Program-made: the position numbers and the translations under genes
Notes under the pieces: generated by a model
The model's database searches: none
What the model was told of the DNA's origin: nothing
Seen by the model: only the letters and a program-made list of their open reading frames with translations
Origin: JBKPRX01 sp046734795
GTDB taxonomy: Bacteria; Actinomycetota; Thermoleophilia; Gaiellales; Gaiellaceae
Assembly: GCA_046734795.1 (NCBI GenBank)
Contig: JBKPRX010000011.1
Coordinates: forward strand, 3,560 to 67,559
Direction of reading: 5' to 3'
DNA length: 64,000 bases
Part shown: one piece after another, positions 23,878 to 31,635 of the stretch
Numbering within the stretch: position 1 is the stretch's first letter
How the letters are laid out: each line of letters starts with the position of its first letter

Positions 23878-25086
23878 CTGGCCAGCGCAACGGAAGACGC
23901 ACGAGGCACGACTCCGTCGGACGCAGGTTCGGCGCAGCGTCGGGAACCGCGAACCACCAAGGCGCACGGCTGGCGGAGGTGGACGCCGTGGGTATTGATC
24001 GTCCTGGCCGCGATCATCGCGCTCGTCGCGGCTCTCAACATTTGGGTGAAGCGTCAGGCGCTCAGCACTGACCACTGGACGGATGCGAGCTCGCGGCTGC
24101 TCGAAAACGACGAGATCCGGGGCGCGCTCTCCGTCTATCTGGTCAACCAGCTGTACCAGAACGTCGACGTGAGCAAGGCCTTGCAGGAGCGTCTGCCGGA
24201 GCAGACGAAGCCGCTCGCGCCGCCGATCGCAGCGGCGCTCGAGCCGGCGCTCGTTCGCGTCACCGACAACCTGCTCGGCCGGCCGCGCGTTCAACAGCTC
24301 TGGCGGAACGCGAATCGACGCGCGCATCAACTCTTCATTGCGGTGCTGGACGGCAAGCGCGGGATCCTCACGACGACGAACGGCAATGTGGTCCTCAACC
24401 TGCGCCCGATCGTCGAGGAGATAGCCGCCGAGACAGGGGTGGGCGCGCGACTCGAGCAACGCCTTCCTCCAGACGCGGGGCAGATCGTCGTGATGAAGGG
24501 AAACCAGCTCGATGCCGGGCGGAAGGCCGTCAAGGTCGTGCGTGCGCTCAGCTACCTGCTCTCGTTCGTCGTGCTCGCGTTGTTCGCGGCGGCGATGTAC
24601 ATCGCGCGCGGTCGCCGAAGGTCGATCTTGTTGGCGATCGGCGCGAGCATCTTGGTCGTCGGACTGATCGTGCTCGTCGTTCGTCGACTCGCAGGGTCTT
24701 ACATCGTCGACACGTTGACGACGAACCCCGACGCGAAGGCCCCCGTCAACGCCACCTGGGCGATCGGGACCGAGCTCCTCCGGAACGTCGGCTTCAACCT
24801 CGTCATCTATGGCGTGATCGGGATGCTCGCCGCGTGGATCGCTGGACCGTCTCGACCGGCGGTCGCGCTGCGGCGGTTCTCCGCGCCGACGATGCGCGAG
24901 CATCCGTGGATCGCGTACGCGTTGCTCTCGTTGCTGCTCCTCCTCGTGCTCGCAGCCGGACCGACTGACGGAGAGCGCGTGTATCCGCTGCTCCTTCTCT
25001 TCGCGCTTGCGTTCGTCGGCCTCGAGGTTCTGCGTAGACAGACGCTGCGCGAGTTTCCGTCCATCGAATCGGCTGCGCCCGCATGA
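23878..25086 (+). CDS. Polytopic membrane protein, probable CTG start
   Basis: A 402-residue protein. A hydrophilic N-terminus (ASATEDARGTTPSDAGSAQR) and a basic WRRWTPW precede helix 1 (VLIVLAAIIALVAALNIWVK); a soluble region with LLENDEIRGALSVYLVNQLY follows; about five further helices are in the second half (residues 205-385). I do not recognise the family with certainty, although similar proteins are common in actinobacteria. No ATG, GTG or TTG is in frame between the stop at 23821 and TTG 23995, whose ribosome site would be 15 bases away. CTG at 23878 has a perfect GGAGG six bases upstream, so I chose it. Its end overlaps the next ATG. Confidence 0.75.
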   Translation: MASATEDARGTTPSDAGSAQRREPRTTKAHGWRRWTPWVLIVLAAIIALVAALNIWVKRQALSTDHWTDASSRLLENDEIRGALSVYLVNQLYQNVDVSKALQERLPEQTKPLAPPIAAALEPALVRVTDNLLGRPRVQQLWRNANRRAHQLFIAVLDGKRGILTTTNGNVVLNLRPIVEEIAAETGVGARLEQRLPPDAGQIVVMKGNQLDAGRKAVKVVRALSYLLSFVVLALFAAAMYIARGRRRSILLAIGASILVVGLIVLVVRRLAGSYIVDTLTTNPDAKAPVNATWAIGTELLRNVGFNLVIYGVIGMLAAWIAGPSRPAVALRRFSAPTMREHPWIAYALLSLLLLLVLAAGPTDGERVYPLLLLFALAFVGLEVLRRQTLREFPSIESAAPA

Positions 25087-25271
25087 GTGAGTTCGCGATG
25101 CAGATGACGACGATGGTCGCCGTGACCGCCTGCGTGGCAATCCTCCTGACGTCGCTCGCCTTCCGCGAAGGCCTCCTTCGGCTGCGGCCCGAGCCGCGTC
25201 GCTGCCCTTCGTGCGGCCAACGCCTCCGCGCGCGGACGTGCTGGTCCTGTACGCGCTCCTCGCGCGGGTAA
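25083..25271 (+). CDS. Small membrane protein with zinc-ribbon-like CxxC...CxxC tail
   Basis: A 62-residue protein: one hydrophobic helix (about residues 10-27, VAVTACVAILLTSLAFREG) followed by CPSCGQRLRARTCWSC, a four-cysteine arrangement typical of zinc ribbons. The ATG overlaps the stop of the preceding gene (ATGA), so translation is coupled. Function is unknown; a membrane-tethered zinc ribbon could be a protein-interaction module. Confidence 0.6.
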   Translation: MSEFAMQMTTMVAVTACVAILLTSLAFREGLLRLRPEPRRCPSCGQRLRARTCWSCTRSSRG

Positions 25272-25280
25272 GCGGGCGAC

Positions 25281-25850
25281 GTGCGGATCGCCAATGCAAA
25301 TGGTCGGCGGCTCGCGCTTCTTGCGCTGGTCGTTGTCGCCGCCTCTCTGGTCGCGAGCGGTTGCGGGTCGAATGACGAGACACCGACGACCGGAGCGGAA
25401 GCGACCTGGGCCGACGGCCTCTGCAGCGCGTTCGCGACGTGGAAGAGCAGCATCCAAGGCGTCGGTGCGAGCCTGAAAGACGTCGACCAGCTTTCTCAGG
25501 CCAAGATCGAGGATGCGTCGAAGCAGGTCTCTGCGGCGAACGACAAGCTCGTCGACGACGTGCAGGCGCTCGGCGAGCCTCCGACTTCCGGCGGTGAGGA
25601 GGCGAAGAGCGCGATCAACAACCTCTCGCAGGAGCTGCAAGCTTCGGCCGACAAGGTCAAGGACGCGACCGACGACGTCGCGACGCTCACCGACGCCGTT
25701 CAGGCGGTCAACGTGGCGAGCGCCGCGTTGCTCTCGATGTCGAGCGAGATCGGCACGACGTTGACGACGCTCGAGTCACTCGACGTCGCCGACGAGTGGA
25801 AGCAGGCGTTCGCCGACTCCGAGAGCTGCCGGTCGCTGAGGCAGAGCTGA
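25281..25850 (+). CDS. Secreted lipoprotein with helical body
   Basis: A 189-residue lipoprotein. The N-terminal signal (RIANANGRRLALLALVVVAA) ends in the lipobox LVASGC (Cys near residue 28). The mature part is acidic and mostly helical with Lys/Asp/Ala-rich heptads (SQAKIEDASKQVSAANDKLV, SQELQASADKVKDATDDVAT), resembling extracytoplasmic coiled-coil proteins, and has two further cysteines (GLCSAF, ESCRSL) that could form a disulfide. Function not recognised. The last base pairs overlap the next gene's proposed CTG start. Confidence 0.75.
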   Translation: MRIANANGRRLALLALVVVAASLVASGCGSNDETPTTGAEATWADGLCSAFATWKSSIQGVGASLKDVDQLSQAKIEDASKQVSAANDKLVDDVQALGEPPTSGGEEAKSAINNLSQELQASADKVKDATDDVATLTDAVQAVNVASAALLSMSSEIGTTLTTLESLDVADEWKQAFADSESCRSLRQS

Positions 25851-26902
25851 ACCTCAGCGCAAGGCGGAAGCGCGTCATCAAGCGCGCGGCGTTGGTCGGG
25901 GCGAGCCTCGCGGTCATCGTCGTCACGTTCGCGTACTTCCTGCCGTCGATCGCGTCCTACGACGACGTCTGGCGTGTCGTCAAGCAACTGTCGTGGGAAT
26001 GGGTCGCGGCGCTCCTCGCAGCGACGGTTCTGAACCTCGTCACGTTCGCGCCGCCCTGGCAAGTGGCGCTACCCGGCCTCACGTTCCTGCGGGCGATGCG
26101 GCTGACGCAGGCTTCGACCGCGCTTTCGATCGTCGTACCGGGCGGCCCCGCTGTCGGTGCCGCCGGTGCTTACGGAGTGACGCGTCGCTGGGGGTTCTCG
26201 AGCCACGACATCGCACGTGCGATCACGCTCACGAGCCTGTGGAACCAGTTCCTCAATCTCCTGTATCCGATCGTCGCCGTGTTTCTGCTCACGATCACCG
26301 GGGCGCAGACCGCGGCGCTCGCGACTGTGGCGTTCGTCGGAGTGGCAGTGCTCGGAATCGTGATCGCCGGCTTCGTGCTGATACTCGTCAGCGCGCGACT
26401 CGCGAACGACATCGGAGACGTCGCCGCGCGATTCACGAACTGGTCGCTCGGCAAGATCCGGCGCGGCCCGGTCTCGTGGGCCGGGACGAGCTTCGAGCGA
26501 TTCCGTGCAGACGTCGGCGACTTCCTCGAGCGGAAGTGGTTCGCCCTCACGATCGCGTCGCTCGCCGGAAGCCTGAGCGTCTTTCTCGTGCTGATCGTCT
26601 CTCTGCGCGCGCTCGACGTTCCTTCGACCGACGTCACCGTTGTCGAGGCCTTCGCGGCGTGGGCGCTCGTTCGCATCATCGCGACGATCCCGATCACGCC
26701 CGGCGGGCTCGGTGTCGTGGAGCTCGGCTTGACGAGCACGTTGATCGGCTTCGGCGGCAAGAACGCAGGCGTCGTCGCTGCGGTGCTCGTGTATCGGTTT
26801 CTCACCGTCGTCCCGACTCTGATCCTCGGCCTGCTCGCCGCGTTCACGTTCCGTCGGCATCGGCCGCCCGAGGTGGCGCAGGCCGCGCGGACGCCGGGCT
26901 AG
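25847..26902 (+). CDS. Flippase-like (LPG synthase TM-region) membrane protein, probable CTG start
   Basis: A 351-residue polytopic protein of the same family as the product at 9951: basic N-terminus (NLSARRKRVIKRAALVGASL), about eight helices, with STALSIVVPGGPAVGAAGAY and ITPGGLGVVELGL as family signatures. The CTG at 25847 overlaps the lipoprotein stop as CTGA and has GAGG five bases upstream. The only in-frame conventional start, GTG 25796, would overlap the lipoprotein gene by 55 bases and has no ribosome site. Likely a lipid-handling inner-membrane protein. Confidence 0.78.
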   Translation: MNLSARRKRVIKRAALVGASLAVIVVTFAYFLPSIASYDDVWRVVKQLSWEWVAALLAATVLNLVTFAPPWQVALPGLTFLRAMRLTQASTALSIVVPGGPAVGAAGAYGVTRRWGFSSHDIARAITLTSLWNQFLNLLYPIVAVFLLTITGAQTAALATVAFVGVAVLGIVIAGFVLILVSARLANDIGDVAARFTNWSLGKIRRGPVSWAGTSFERFRADVGDFLERKWFALTIASLAGSLSVFLVLIVSLRALDVPSTDVTVVEAFAAWALVRIIATIPITPGGLGVVELGLTSTLIGFGGKNAGVVAAVLVYRFLTVVPTLILGLLAAFTFRRHRPPEVAQAARTPG

Positions 26903-26926
26903 CTGCGCCTTCACCCCGTCGGGAGG

Positions 26927-27634
26927 ATGCTGCGCTGCGAGCTCACTCCGATCCTGCACCGCATGCGTCTCGAGCTCGGAAAGCCGGTTCGATCGAGCGA
27001 CGGCCAGATCGTCGGCGAGCTCGGCGACGTCGTCATCGATCCGGTCAAGAAGCGCTTGACCCATCTCGTCGTCAAGCCTCACCACGGTGGCGAGTCGCGC
27101 CTCGTATCGATCGATCTCGTCGAGCGCGAAGACGGCGCGAGCGAGATCTCGCTGCGCTGCAATGCCGAAGAGGTGCGTCGCCTACCGGACGTCGAGGAGT
27201 TCGCGTATCTCAGGCTCGGCGAGCTGCCCGTTGCGGATCCCGACTGGGACATCGGCGTGACGGACGTGCTCGCGATGCCGTACGAGAGCACCGGGTTCGC
27301 GGCGTATCCCGCGGGGACGGTCGACGACATCGGCATGACGTACGACCGGATTCCGAAGGGCGAAGTGGAGATCCGCAGGTCGAGCAGCGTGATCGCGAAC
27401 GACGGCGAGCGCGTCGGTGAGGTCGACGGGTTCCTCCTCGACGACGACGATTGCATCACTCACTTCGTCCTCGAACGTGGACATCTGTGGCGGCGCCGCG
27501 AGCTCGCGGTCCCGATCGGAGCAATCTCGAAGGTGGAGTCCGACACGGTGACAGTCGGGCTCTCCCGCGACGAGATCGGCGCGCTTCCCGCGCGCCGCGT
27601 GCGTCGATGGCTTCGTGGGCGCAGCTCGGGCTAG
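26927..27634 (+). CDS. Double PRC-barrel protein
   Basis: A 235-residue protein with two PRC-barrel-like repeats: residues 13-90 (LELGKPVRSSDGQIVGELGD, then VVIDPVKKRLTHLVVKP) and about 140-215 (ANDGERVGEVDGFLLDDDDC, then ITHFVLERGHLWRRRELAVP). PRC barrels are small beta domains found in photosystem H subunits and in RimM. Function here is unknown. Two starts are possible: ATG 26927 abuts a GGGAGG too closely, and ATG 26963 lacks a site. The stop overlaps the end of the minus-strand microprotein by four bases. Confidence 0.8.
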   Translation: MLRCELTPILHRMRLELGKPVRSSDGQIVGELGDVVIDPVKKRLTHLVVKPHHGGESRLVSIDLVEREDGASEISLRCNAEEVRRLPDVEEFAYLRLGELPVADPDWDIGVTDVLAMPYESTGFAAYPAGTVDDIGMTYDRIPKGEVEIRRSSSVIANDGERVGEVDGFLLDDDDCITHFVLERGHLWRRRELAVPIGAISKVESDTVTVGLSRDEIGALPARRVRRWLRGRSSG

Positions 27635-27798
27635 ACGCGACCGGTTTGGTCGACGCCGGCGTGGCGCCTACGACCGCTCGGTGGAACCTCGTTCATCGGG
27701 ACGATGACGAGCCACCAGAAGAACACGAGGCCAACGAGACCGCCGATTCCGAGTAGGACGGCGTAGCAGATGATTGTCCAAAACCATTCACCGCTCAT
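27631..27798 (-). CDS. Single-TM microprotein, 55 residues
   Basis: A short frame beginning MSGEWFWTIICYAVLLGIGG and continuing LVGLVFFWWLVIVP: one strong transmembrane helix at about residues 7-33 flanked by tryptophans, then a basic, hydrophilic tail (PPSGRRRHAGVDQTGRV). The composition is clearly membrane-type and there is no opposing gene over most of it. Ribosome-site support is weak. Its ATG overlaps the stop of a four-codon frame. Small proteins like this accompany DUF7144-type genes, one of which lies upstream. Confidence 0.5.
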   Translation of the reverse strand: MSGEWFWTIICYAVLLGIGGLVGLVFFWWLVIVPMNEVPPSGRRRHAGVDQTGRV

Positions 27799-27937
27799 CG
27801 CGCGGGCATCGTATCGCCTTCGACGAACGTGAACGCTTGGTGAACGTCATCGAGACGGCGCGACGCTCGGGTTGCTCGCGTCGCGCCGCCCGGTGACATG
27901 TGCGACTGCGGTCCGGCTCTCGCTCGAGCCGTTCCGA

Positions 27938-28345
27938 TCAGACGGTTCGCTCGACGTCCTCCCAGTGGACGATCAGCCCGTAGAGCACGACGATCGTGAG
28001 CGTGAGGACGGTGAGCGCCCACAACGGGTAGGCCGCGCTGCCGAAGAATCCGAGCTGGGCGATCACGTTGAGCGTGCCGACGACGATCGCGAACCAGCGC
28101 GCCCAGCCGGAGCGCGACAGCAATCCCCAACCCGCGAAGATGACGATCAGTCCCCAGATCAGCGTGATCCAGCCCCATGTGGTCACGTTGAAGACGATGA
28201 TCTGGTTTGACGTGAAGACGTAGTACTCCTTGCGGATGATCGCGATCAAGCCCTCGATCACGTCGAGACAGCCGACGACGATCATCAGCCAGCCGGCGAA
28301 GGCGACCCATCCCGTCCACCGCGCGCGCATTTCTCTCGTACTCAT
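27938..28345 (-). CDS. DUF7144-type four-TM membrane protein
   Basis: A 135-residue member of the family also seen at 8692 and 13131. Four helices carry WTGWVAFAGWLMIVVGCLDV, VTTWGWITLIWGLIVIFAGW, WFAIVVGTLNVIAQLGFF, and YPLWALTVLTLTIVVLYGLI. The start MSTREMRARW is supported by a GAGAGGAG site; longer in-frame starts lack one. Its divergent neighbour is the receiver/TrxR-like flavoprotein. Function is unknown. Confidence 0.83.
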   Translation of the reverse strand: MSTREMRARWTGWVAFAGWLMIVVGCLDVIEGLIAIIRKEYYVFTSNQIIVFNVTTWGWITLIWGLIVIFAGWGLLSRSGWARWFAIVVGTLNVIAQLGFFGSAAYPLWALTVLTLTIVVLYGLIVHWEDVERTV

Positions 28346-28477
28346 CGACGTTTCTCCTCTCCTGCCGGAGCCCGGAACCGTTTGTTGTTCGGGATGAACG
28401 ATGCGGAGCCTCTTTCGTTCGCTCATGGAGTGAATCATCCGCCTAGGACGAAAGCCCCTTCTCCGGGCCGGAGGCTG

Positions 28478-28489
28478 CAACTAAAGTTG
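28478..28489 (+). promoter_or_regulatory. Short palindrome at the flavoprotein promoter
   Basis: CAACT-AA-AGTTG is a perfect 5-bp palindrome nine to twenty bases before the ATG of the flavoprotein gene. It overlaps TAAAGT, a fair -10 box placed so that the transcript would start only a few bases before the ATG. It may be an operator covering the -10 region. Confidence 0.35.
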
Positions 28490-28496
28490 TGCTCGC

Positions 28497-30188
28497 ATGA
28501 ACCTGCCTGTCCTCCTCGCCTTCGACGAGGATCCGGAAGTCCTCGAGAACGTCAACGCGCAGCTCGTCCAGCGCTACGGGCGCGACTATCGCGTCGAGGT
28601 GCACGCAGACTCCGACGACGCGCTGCGAAAGCTGACGGAGCTCGCGGATGCAGGAGACGAAGTCCCGCTCGTCCTTGCCGGGCAGCCGACGCTGGGTACA
28701 GCCGGAACCGATTTCCTCGAGCACGTCCGCCGGCTGCACCCGCATGCGAAGCGTGCGCTCCTCGTCTCGCGGAGCGTGTGGGTTGACGGGCCGTCCGCGG
28801 AGTCGATTCGCGCAGCGATGGCCCTCGGTCGCATCGACCACTACGTGCTCGAGCCCGGCGCATCGCCTGACGAGGTGTTCCACGAGGCCGTATCGAGCTT
28901 CCTGCTCGAATGGGCGCGCGAGGGGCGCCGCACTCCGCACACCGTGCACATCGTCGGCGATGAGTGGTCCGGCCGGGCGTACGAGCTCAGAGACGTCTTC
29001 GAGCGCTGCGCCGCTCCACATGCGTTTTGTCTCGCAGACTCGGACGAAGGTCGCGAGTTTCTCGAGAAGGCAGGCCCGGACGCGAAGCTGCCGTTGATGG
29101 TCTTGCCCGACGGCGAGATCCTCAGCGATCCCTCCGACGCTCAGATCGCAGCTGCCGCGGGCGCGCCGAGCGAAATCGAGGAGCGTTCGTACGACCTCGT
29201 GATCGTCGGTGCGGGACCGGCTGGTCTCTCGGCGGCTGTCTACGGCGCTTCCGAGGGGATGCGCGTCTTGGTCCTCGACGAAGGCGGGATCGGCGGGCAG
29301 GCGCGGTCGAGCTCGCTCATTCGGAACTACCTCGGCTTCGCAAAAGGTGTGAGCGGCAGTCGCCTCGCGGAGGAGGCCTACGACCAGGCGATGCTCTTCG
29401 GGGCGAGCTTCGTGTTCATGCATCGCGCGACGCGGCTCGAGCGTGCGGACGGTCGCTTGTCGCTCTCGCTTGCGGACGGGCGAACTGTGAGCGCACGGGC
29501 GGTGATCCTCGCCACTGGCGCGACGTACAGGCGGTTGGGAATCGAGGCTCTCGAGAATCTGACGGGCGCCGGCGTGTTCTACGGCGGTCCCGCCGCCGAG
29601 GCCCCGGCGCTCGGAGGCAAGGACGTCTTCGTCGCAGGCGGCGGCAACTCGGCGGGGCAGGCGGCGCTCCACCTCGCGCGCTACGCAAAGAACGTCACAC
29701 TGCTCGTGCGTGCGAACCGTCTCGATGCCGGCATGTCGCGCTACCTCGTCCAAGCCGTCGAGGCGGCGCCGAACGTCGACGTGCGAGTGGGAACGACAGT
29801 CGTCGGCGGGGGCGGCCAAGGGCGCCTCGACGAGCTCGTCCTGCTGGACTCCTCAACGGGCGAAGAGCAGACCGTGGCCGCCGATGCGCTCTTCGTCCTG
29901 ATCGGTGCTCGTCCGAAGACGGAGTGGCTACCGCCGGACATCGCGCGCGACCGGAACGGGTTTCTCCTCACGGGTGACGACCTCGGGGGCGGTGACGGCT
30001 GGCCACTCGTGCGGCGGGCGCTCGCGCTCGAGACGAGCATGCCTGGCGTTCTTGCAGCGGGTGATGTGAGGCACGCTTCCGTCAAGCGCGTCGCCGCAGC
30101 GGTCGGGGAAGGCTCGATCGCGGTTCAGCTCGTGCACAGCCTCTTCGAGCTCGAGCGCGAAGCCCGAGCGTCTGTGGCCGTCTCCTAG
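28497..30188 (+). CDS. Receiver-like/glutaredoxin-like/TrxR-like FAD oxidoreductase without redox Cys pair
   Basis: A 563-residue three-part protein. Residues 1-130 look like a response-regulator receiver (LLAFDEDPEVLENV acidic start), but the usual acceptor position reads LVLAGQ, with Ala instead of Asp. Residues 148-222 resemble a thioredoxin/glutaredoxin fold (VHIVGDEWSGRAYELRDVF ... LPLMVLPDGEIL). Residues 230-553 are an FAD/NAD(P)-binding thioredoxin-reductase-like module (VIVGAGPAGLSAAVYGASEG, VFVAGGGNSAGQAALHLARY, GVLAAGDVR). The CxxC of thioredoxin reductases is replaced: GVFYGGPAAEAP stands where GVxYCATCDGF is expected. It belongs to the known RR-TrxR fusion class but cannot do normal dithiol exchange. 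It may sense NAD(P)H or oxidants. Confidence 0.85.
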   Translation: MNLPVLLAFDEDPEVLENVNAQLVQRYGRDYRVEVHADSDDALRKLTELADAGDEVPLVLAGQPTLGTAGTDFLEHVRRLHPHAKRALLVSRSVWVDGPSAESIRAAMALGRIDHYVLEPGASPDEVFHEAVSSFLLEWAREGRRTPHTVHIVGDEWSGRAYELRDVFERCAAPHAFCLADSDEGREFLEKAGPDAKLPLMVLPDGEILSDPSDAQIAAAAGAPSEIEERSYDLVIVGAGPAGLSAAVYGASEGMRVLVLDEGGIGGQARSSSLIRNYLGFAKGVSGSRLAEEAYDQAMLFGASFVFMHRATRLERADGRLSLSLADGRTVSARAVILATGATYRRLGIEALENLTGAGVFYGGPAAEAPALGGKDVFVAGGGNSAGQAALHLARYAKNVTLLVRANRLDAGMSRYLVQAVEAAPNVDVRVGTTVVGGGGQGRLDELVLLDSSTGEEQTVAADALFVLIGARPKTEWLPPDIARDRNGFLLTGDDLGGGDGWPLVRRALALETSMPGVLAAGDVRHASVKRVAAAVGEGSIAVQLVHSLFELEREARASVAVS

Positions 30189-30319
30189 GCCGCGACCTAC
30201 CTCGCTTCCTGCGGCGCCGGATCGGCGCGAAAACCGCACCACGGCTACGAGCGCTCCCGGATGCCCGAACGAGTCTCGCCGGCGATGATCGATCGACAAC
30301 GCGGAAGGAGTGAGCGCGG

Positions 30320-30796
30320 ATGAAACCGATCAAGGAAGCAGCGGCCGAGTTCCTCGCGCACAAGCGCGTCGCGGTGACGGGCGTCTCGCGGTCACCGAAG
30401 GATCACGGCAGCAATGTCGTCTACAGGCGCCTGCGAGATCGTGGCTACGACGTCTTCGCCGTGAACCCGAATGCGGACACGGTCGAAGGAGATCGCGCCT
30501 ACGACGATCTCCGGTCGATCCCCGGCGGCGTCGACGCGGTGGTGATCGGCACGAGCCCCGAGCATGCGAACGAGACGATGCGCGAATGCGCCGAGCTCGG
30601 CATCGAGCATGTGTGGATGCACCGCGGTCCGGGCGCCGGCAGCGTCTCGGATGCGGCAACGACATACGGACGCGCGCACGGCGTCGAAGTGATCGACGGC
30701 GGCTGTCCGTGCATGTTCGGCCCGACAGCGGACTTCGGGCACAAGGCGATGCGGCCGGTGCTCACGCTGTTCGGCAGCGTCCCGAAGCGCGTCTGA
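30320..30796 (+). CDS. CoA-binding protein (YccU-like)
   Basis: A 158-residue single-domain protein of the CoA_binding_2 type: a Rossmann-like start (LAHKRVAVTGVSRSPKDHGS), VDAVVIGTSPEHANETMREC, EHVWMHRGPGAGSVSDAA and a conserved GGCPCMFGP segment. Relatives bind CoA and resemble the succinyl-CoA synthetase alpha N-terminus; the physiological role is unclear. The ATG is preceded by GGAAGGAG. The next gene follows after 17 bases, probably in the same transcript. Confidence 0.87.
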   Translation: MKPIKEAAAEFLAHKRVAVTGVSRSPKDHGSNVVYRRLRDRGYDVFAVNPNADTVEGDRAYDDLRSIPGGVDAVVIGTSPEHANETMRECAELGIEHVWMHRGPGAGSVSDAATTYGRAHGVEVIDGGCPCMFGPTADFGHKAMRPVLTLFGSVPKRV

Positions 30797-30813
30797 TTCC
30801 AGGGAGGTAGCCC

Positions 30814-31041
30814 ATGAGGCGCTACGAGTACAAGGTCATCGACACCGGTAAGCACGTTCAGGAGCACCTCAACGAGCTCGGTGCCGCAGGTTGGCGCGTC
30901 GTCTGCGTCACGACGAAGAAGCAACTCTTCATCGCCCCGCCACAGGCGATCATCCTGATGCGCGAAGTGCGATCGACCGAGACGCCCAAGATCTCTGACG
31001 AGAGCGATCGCGAAGGGCGGACCGCGCTGCTCGTTGGCTAG
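30814..31041 (+). CDS. DUF4177-like small protein
   Basis: A 75-residue protein: RRYEYKVIDTGKHVQEHLNE and LGAAGWRVVCVTTKKQLFI match the DUF4177 pattern (strand, amphipathic helix, GW-containing turn, strand). A hydrophilic tail follows (STETPKISDESDREG). Preceded by GGGAGG. Function unknown. Confidence 0.78.
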   Translation: MRRYEYKVIDTGKHVQEHLNELGAAGWRVVCVTTKKQLFIAPPQAIILMREVRSTETPKISDESDREGRTALLVG

Positions 31042-31066
31042 GGCGATGCTCGGACGGGCTTGAGGC

Positions 31067-31099
31067 GCAAGGGCGCGCGGGTCACCCGCGCGCCCTTGC
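31067..31099. terminator. Strong bidirectional terminator hairpin
   Basis: A perfect 15-bp stem (arms GCAAGGGCGCGCGGG and CCCGCGCGCCCTTGC) closes a 3-base loop between two convergent genes. No U-tract follows on either side. Position and strength make it a likely terminator for both the DUF4177-like gene and the PLDc_N/SHOCT gene. Confidence 0.8.
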
Positions 31100-31113
31100 C
31101 GATCGCAGCGTGA

Positions 31114-31509
31114 CTACGTGGCGAGCGCCTTCGCCTTCAGCGCGTCGAACTCTTGCTGCGTGATCGCGCCGCTGTCGAGCAGTTGCTTTCCGCGCGCGAT
31201 CTGCTCGGTCGGGTCGTTCTGAGAAGCGACGGAGCGGATGTACGCATCGGTCTGGCTCTGTGCGGCTTGTGCCTGCTGCATGTTCCGCTCGGCCATCTTC
31301 TGCCCCTGCGTGATCAGGTAGATGAGCGCGGCCAGGAACGGCACGAAGATCAGGAAGATCACCCACAGCGCCTTGGTTCCCCCGCCGATGTCGTGGCGGC
31401 GAAAGACGTCGGCGAGGATCGTGATCAGGAACCAGATCCAGATCACCCAGGCGAAGAAGATGAACATCGACCACATGACGTCGAGGAACGGAAAATCACT
31501 TGCGAGCAT
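31114..31509 (-). CDS. PLDc_N membrane domain plus SHOCT domain protein
   Basis: A 131-residue paralogue of the 3722 product. Two helices with the PLDc_N signature (FPFLDVMWSMFIFFAWVIWI, ADVFRRHDIGGGTKALWVIF, PFLAALIYLITQGQKMAERN), a Gln/Ala-rich linker, and a C-terminal SHOCT module (EQIARGKQLLDSGAITQQEF). ATG 31509 is chosen because AAAAGGAG precedes it and it matches the N-terminus of the 9206 protein; an upstream extension has no site. Confidence 0.87.
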   Translation of the reverse strand: MLASDFPFLDVMWSMFIFFAWVIWIWFLITILADVFRRHDIGGGTKALWVIFLIFVPFLAALIYLITQGQKMAERNMQQAQAAQSQTDAYIRSVASQNDPTEQIARGKQLLDSGAITQQEFDALKAKALAT

Positions 31510-31635
31510 TGGGGCTCCTTTTCGATGCGTACGATCTCGATTGCGTTGCGCCCTAAGGCTTGCGCTTCGCGAGGACAGCGCCCTCATCCGCTCCGGATGA
31601 CGCGGCTAAGGTCGTTCCCGGAGATCTTGTCAACG

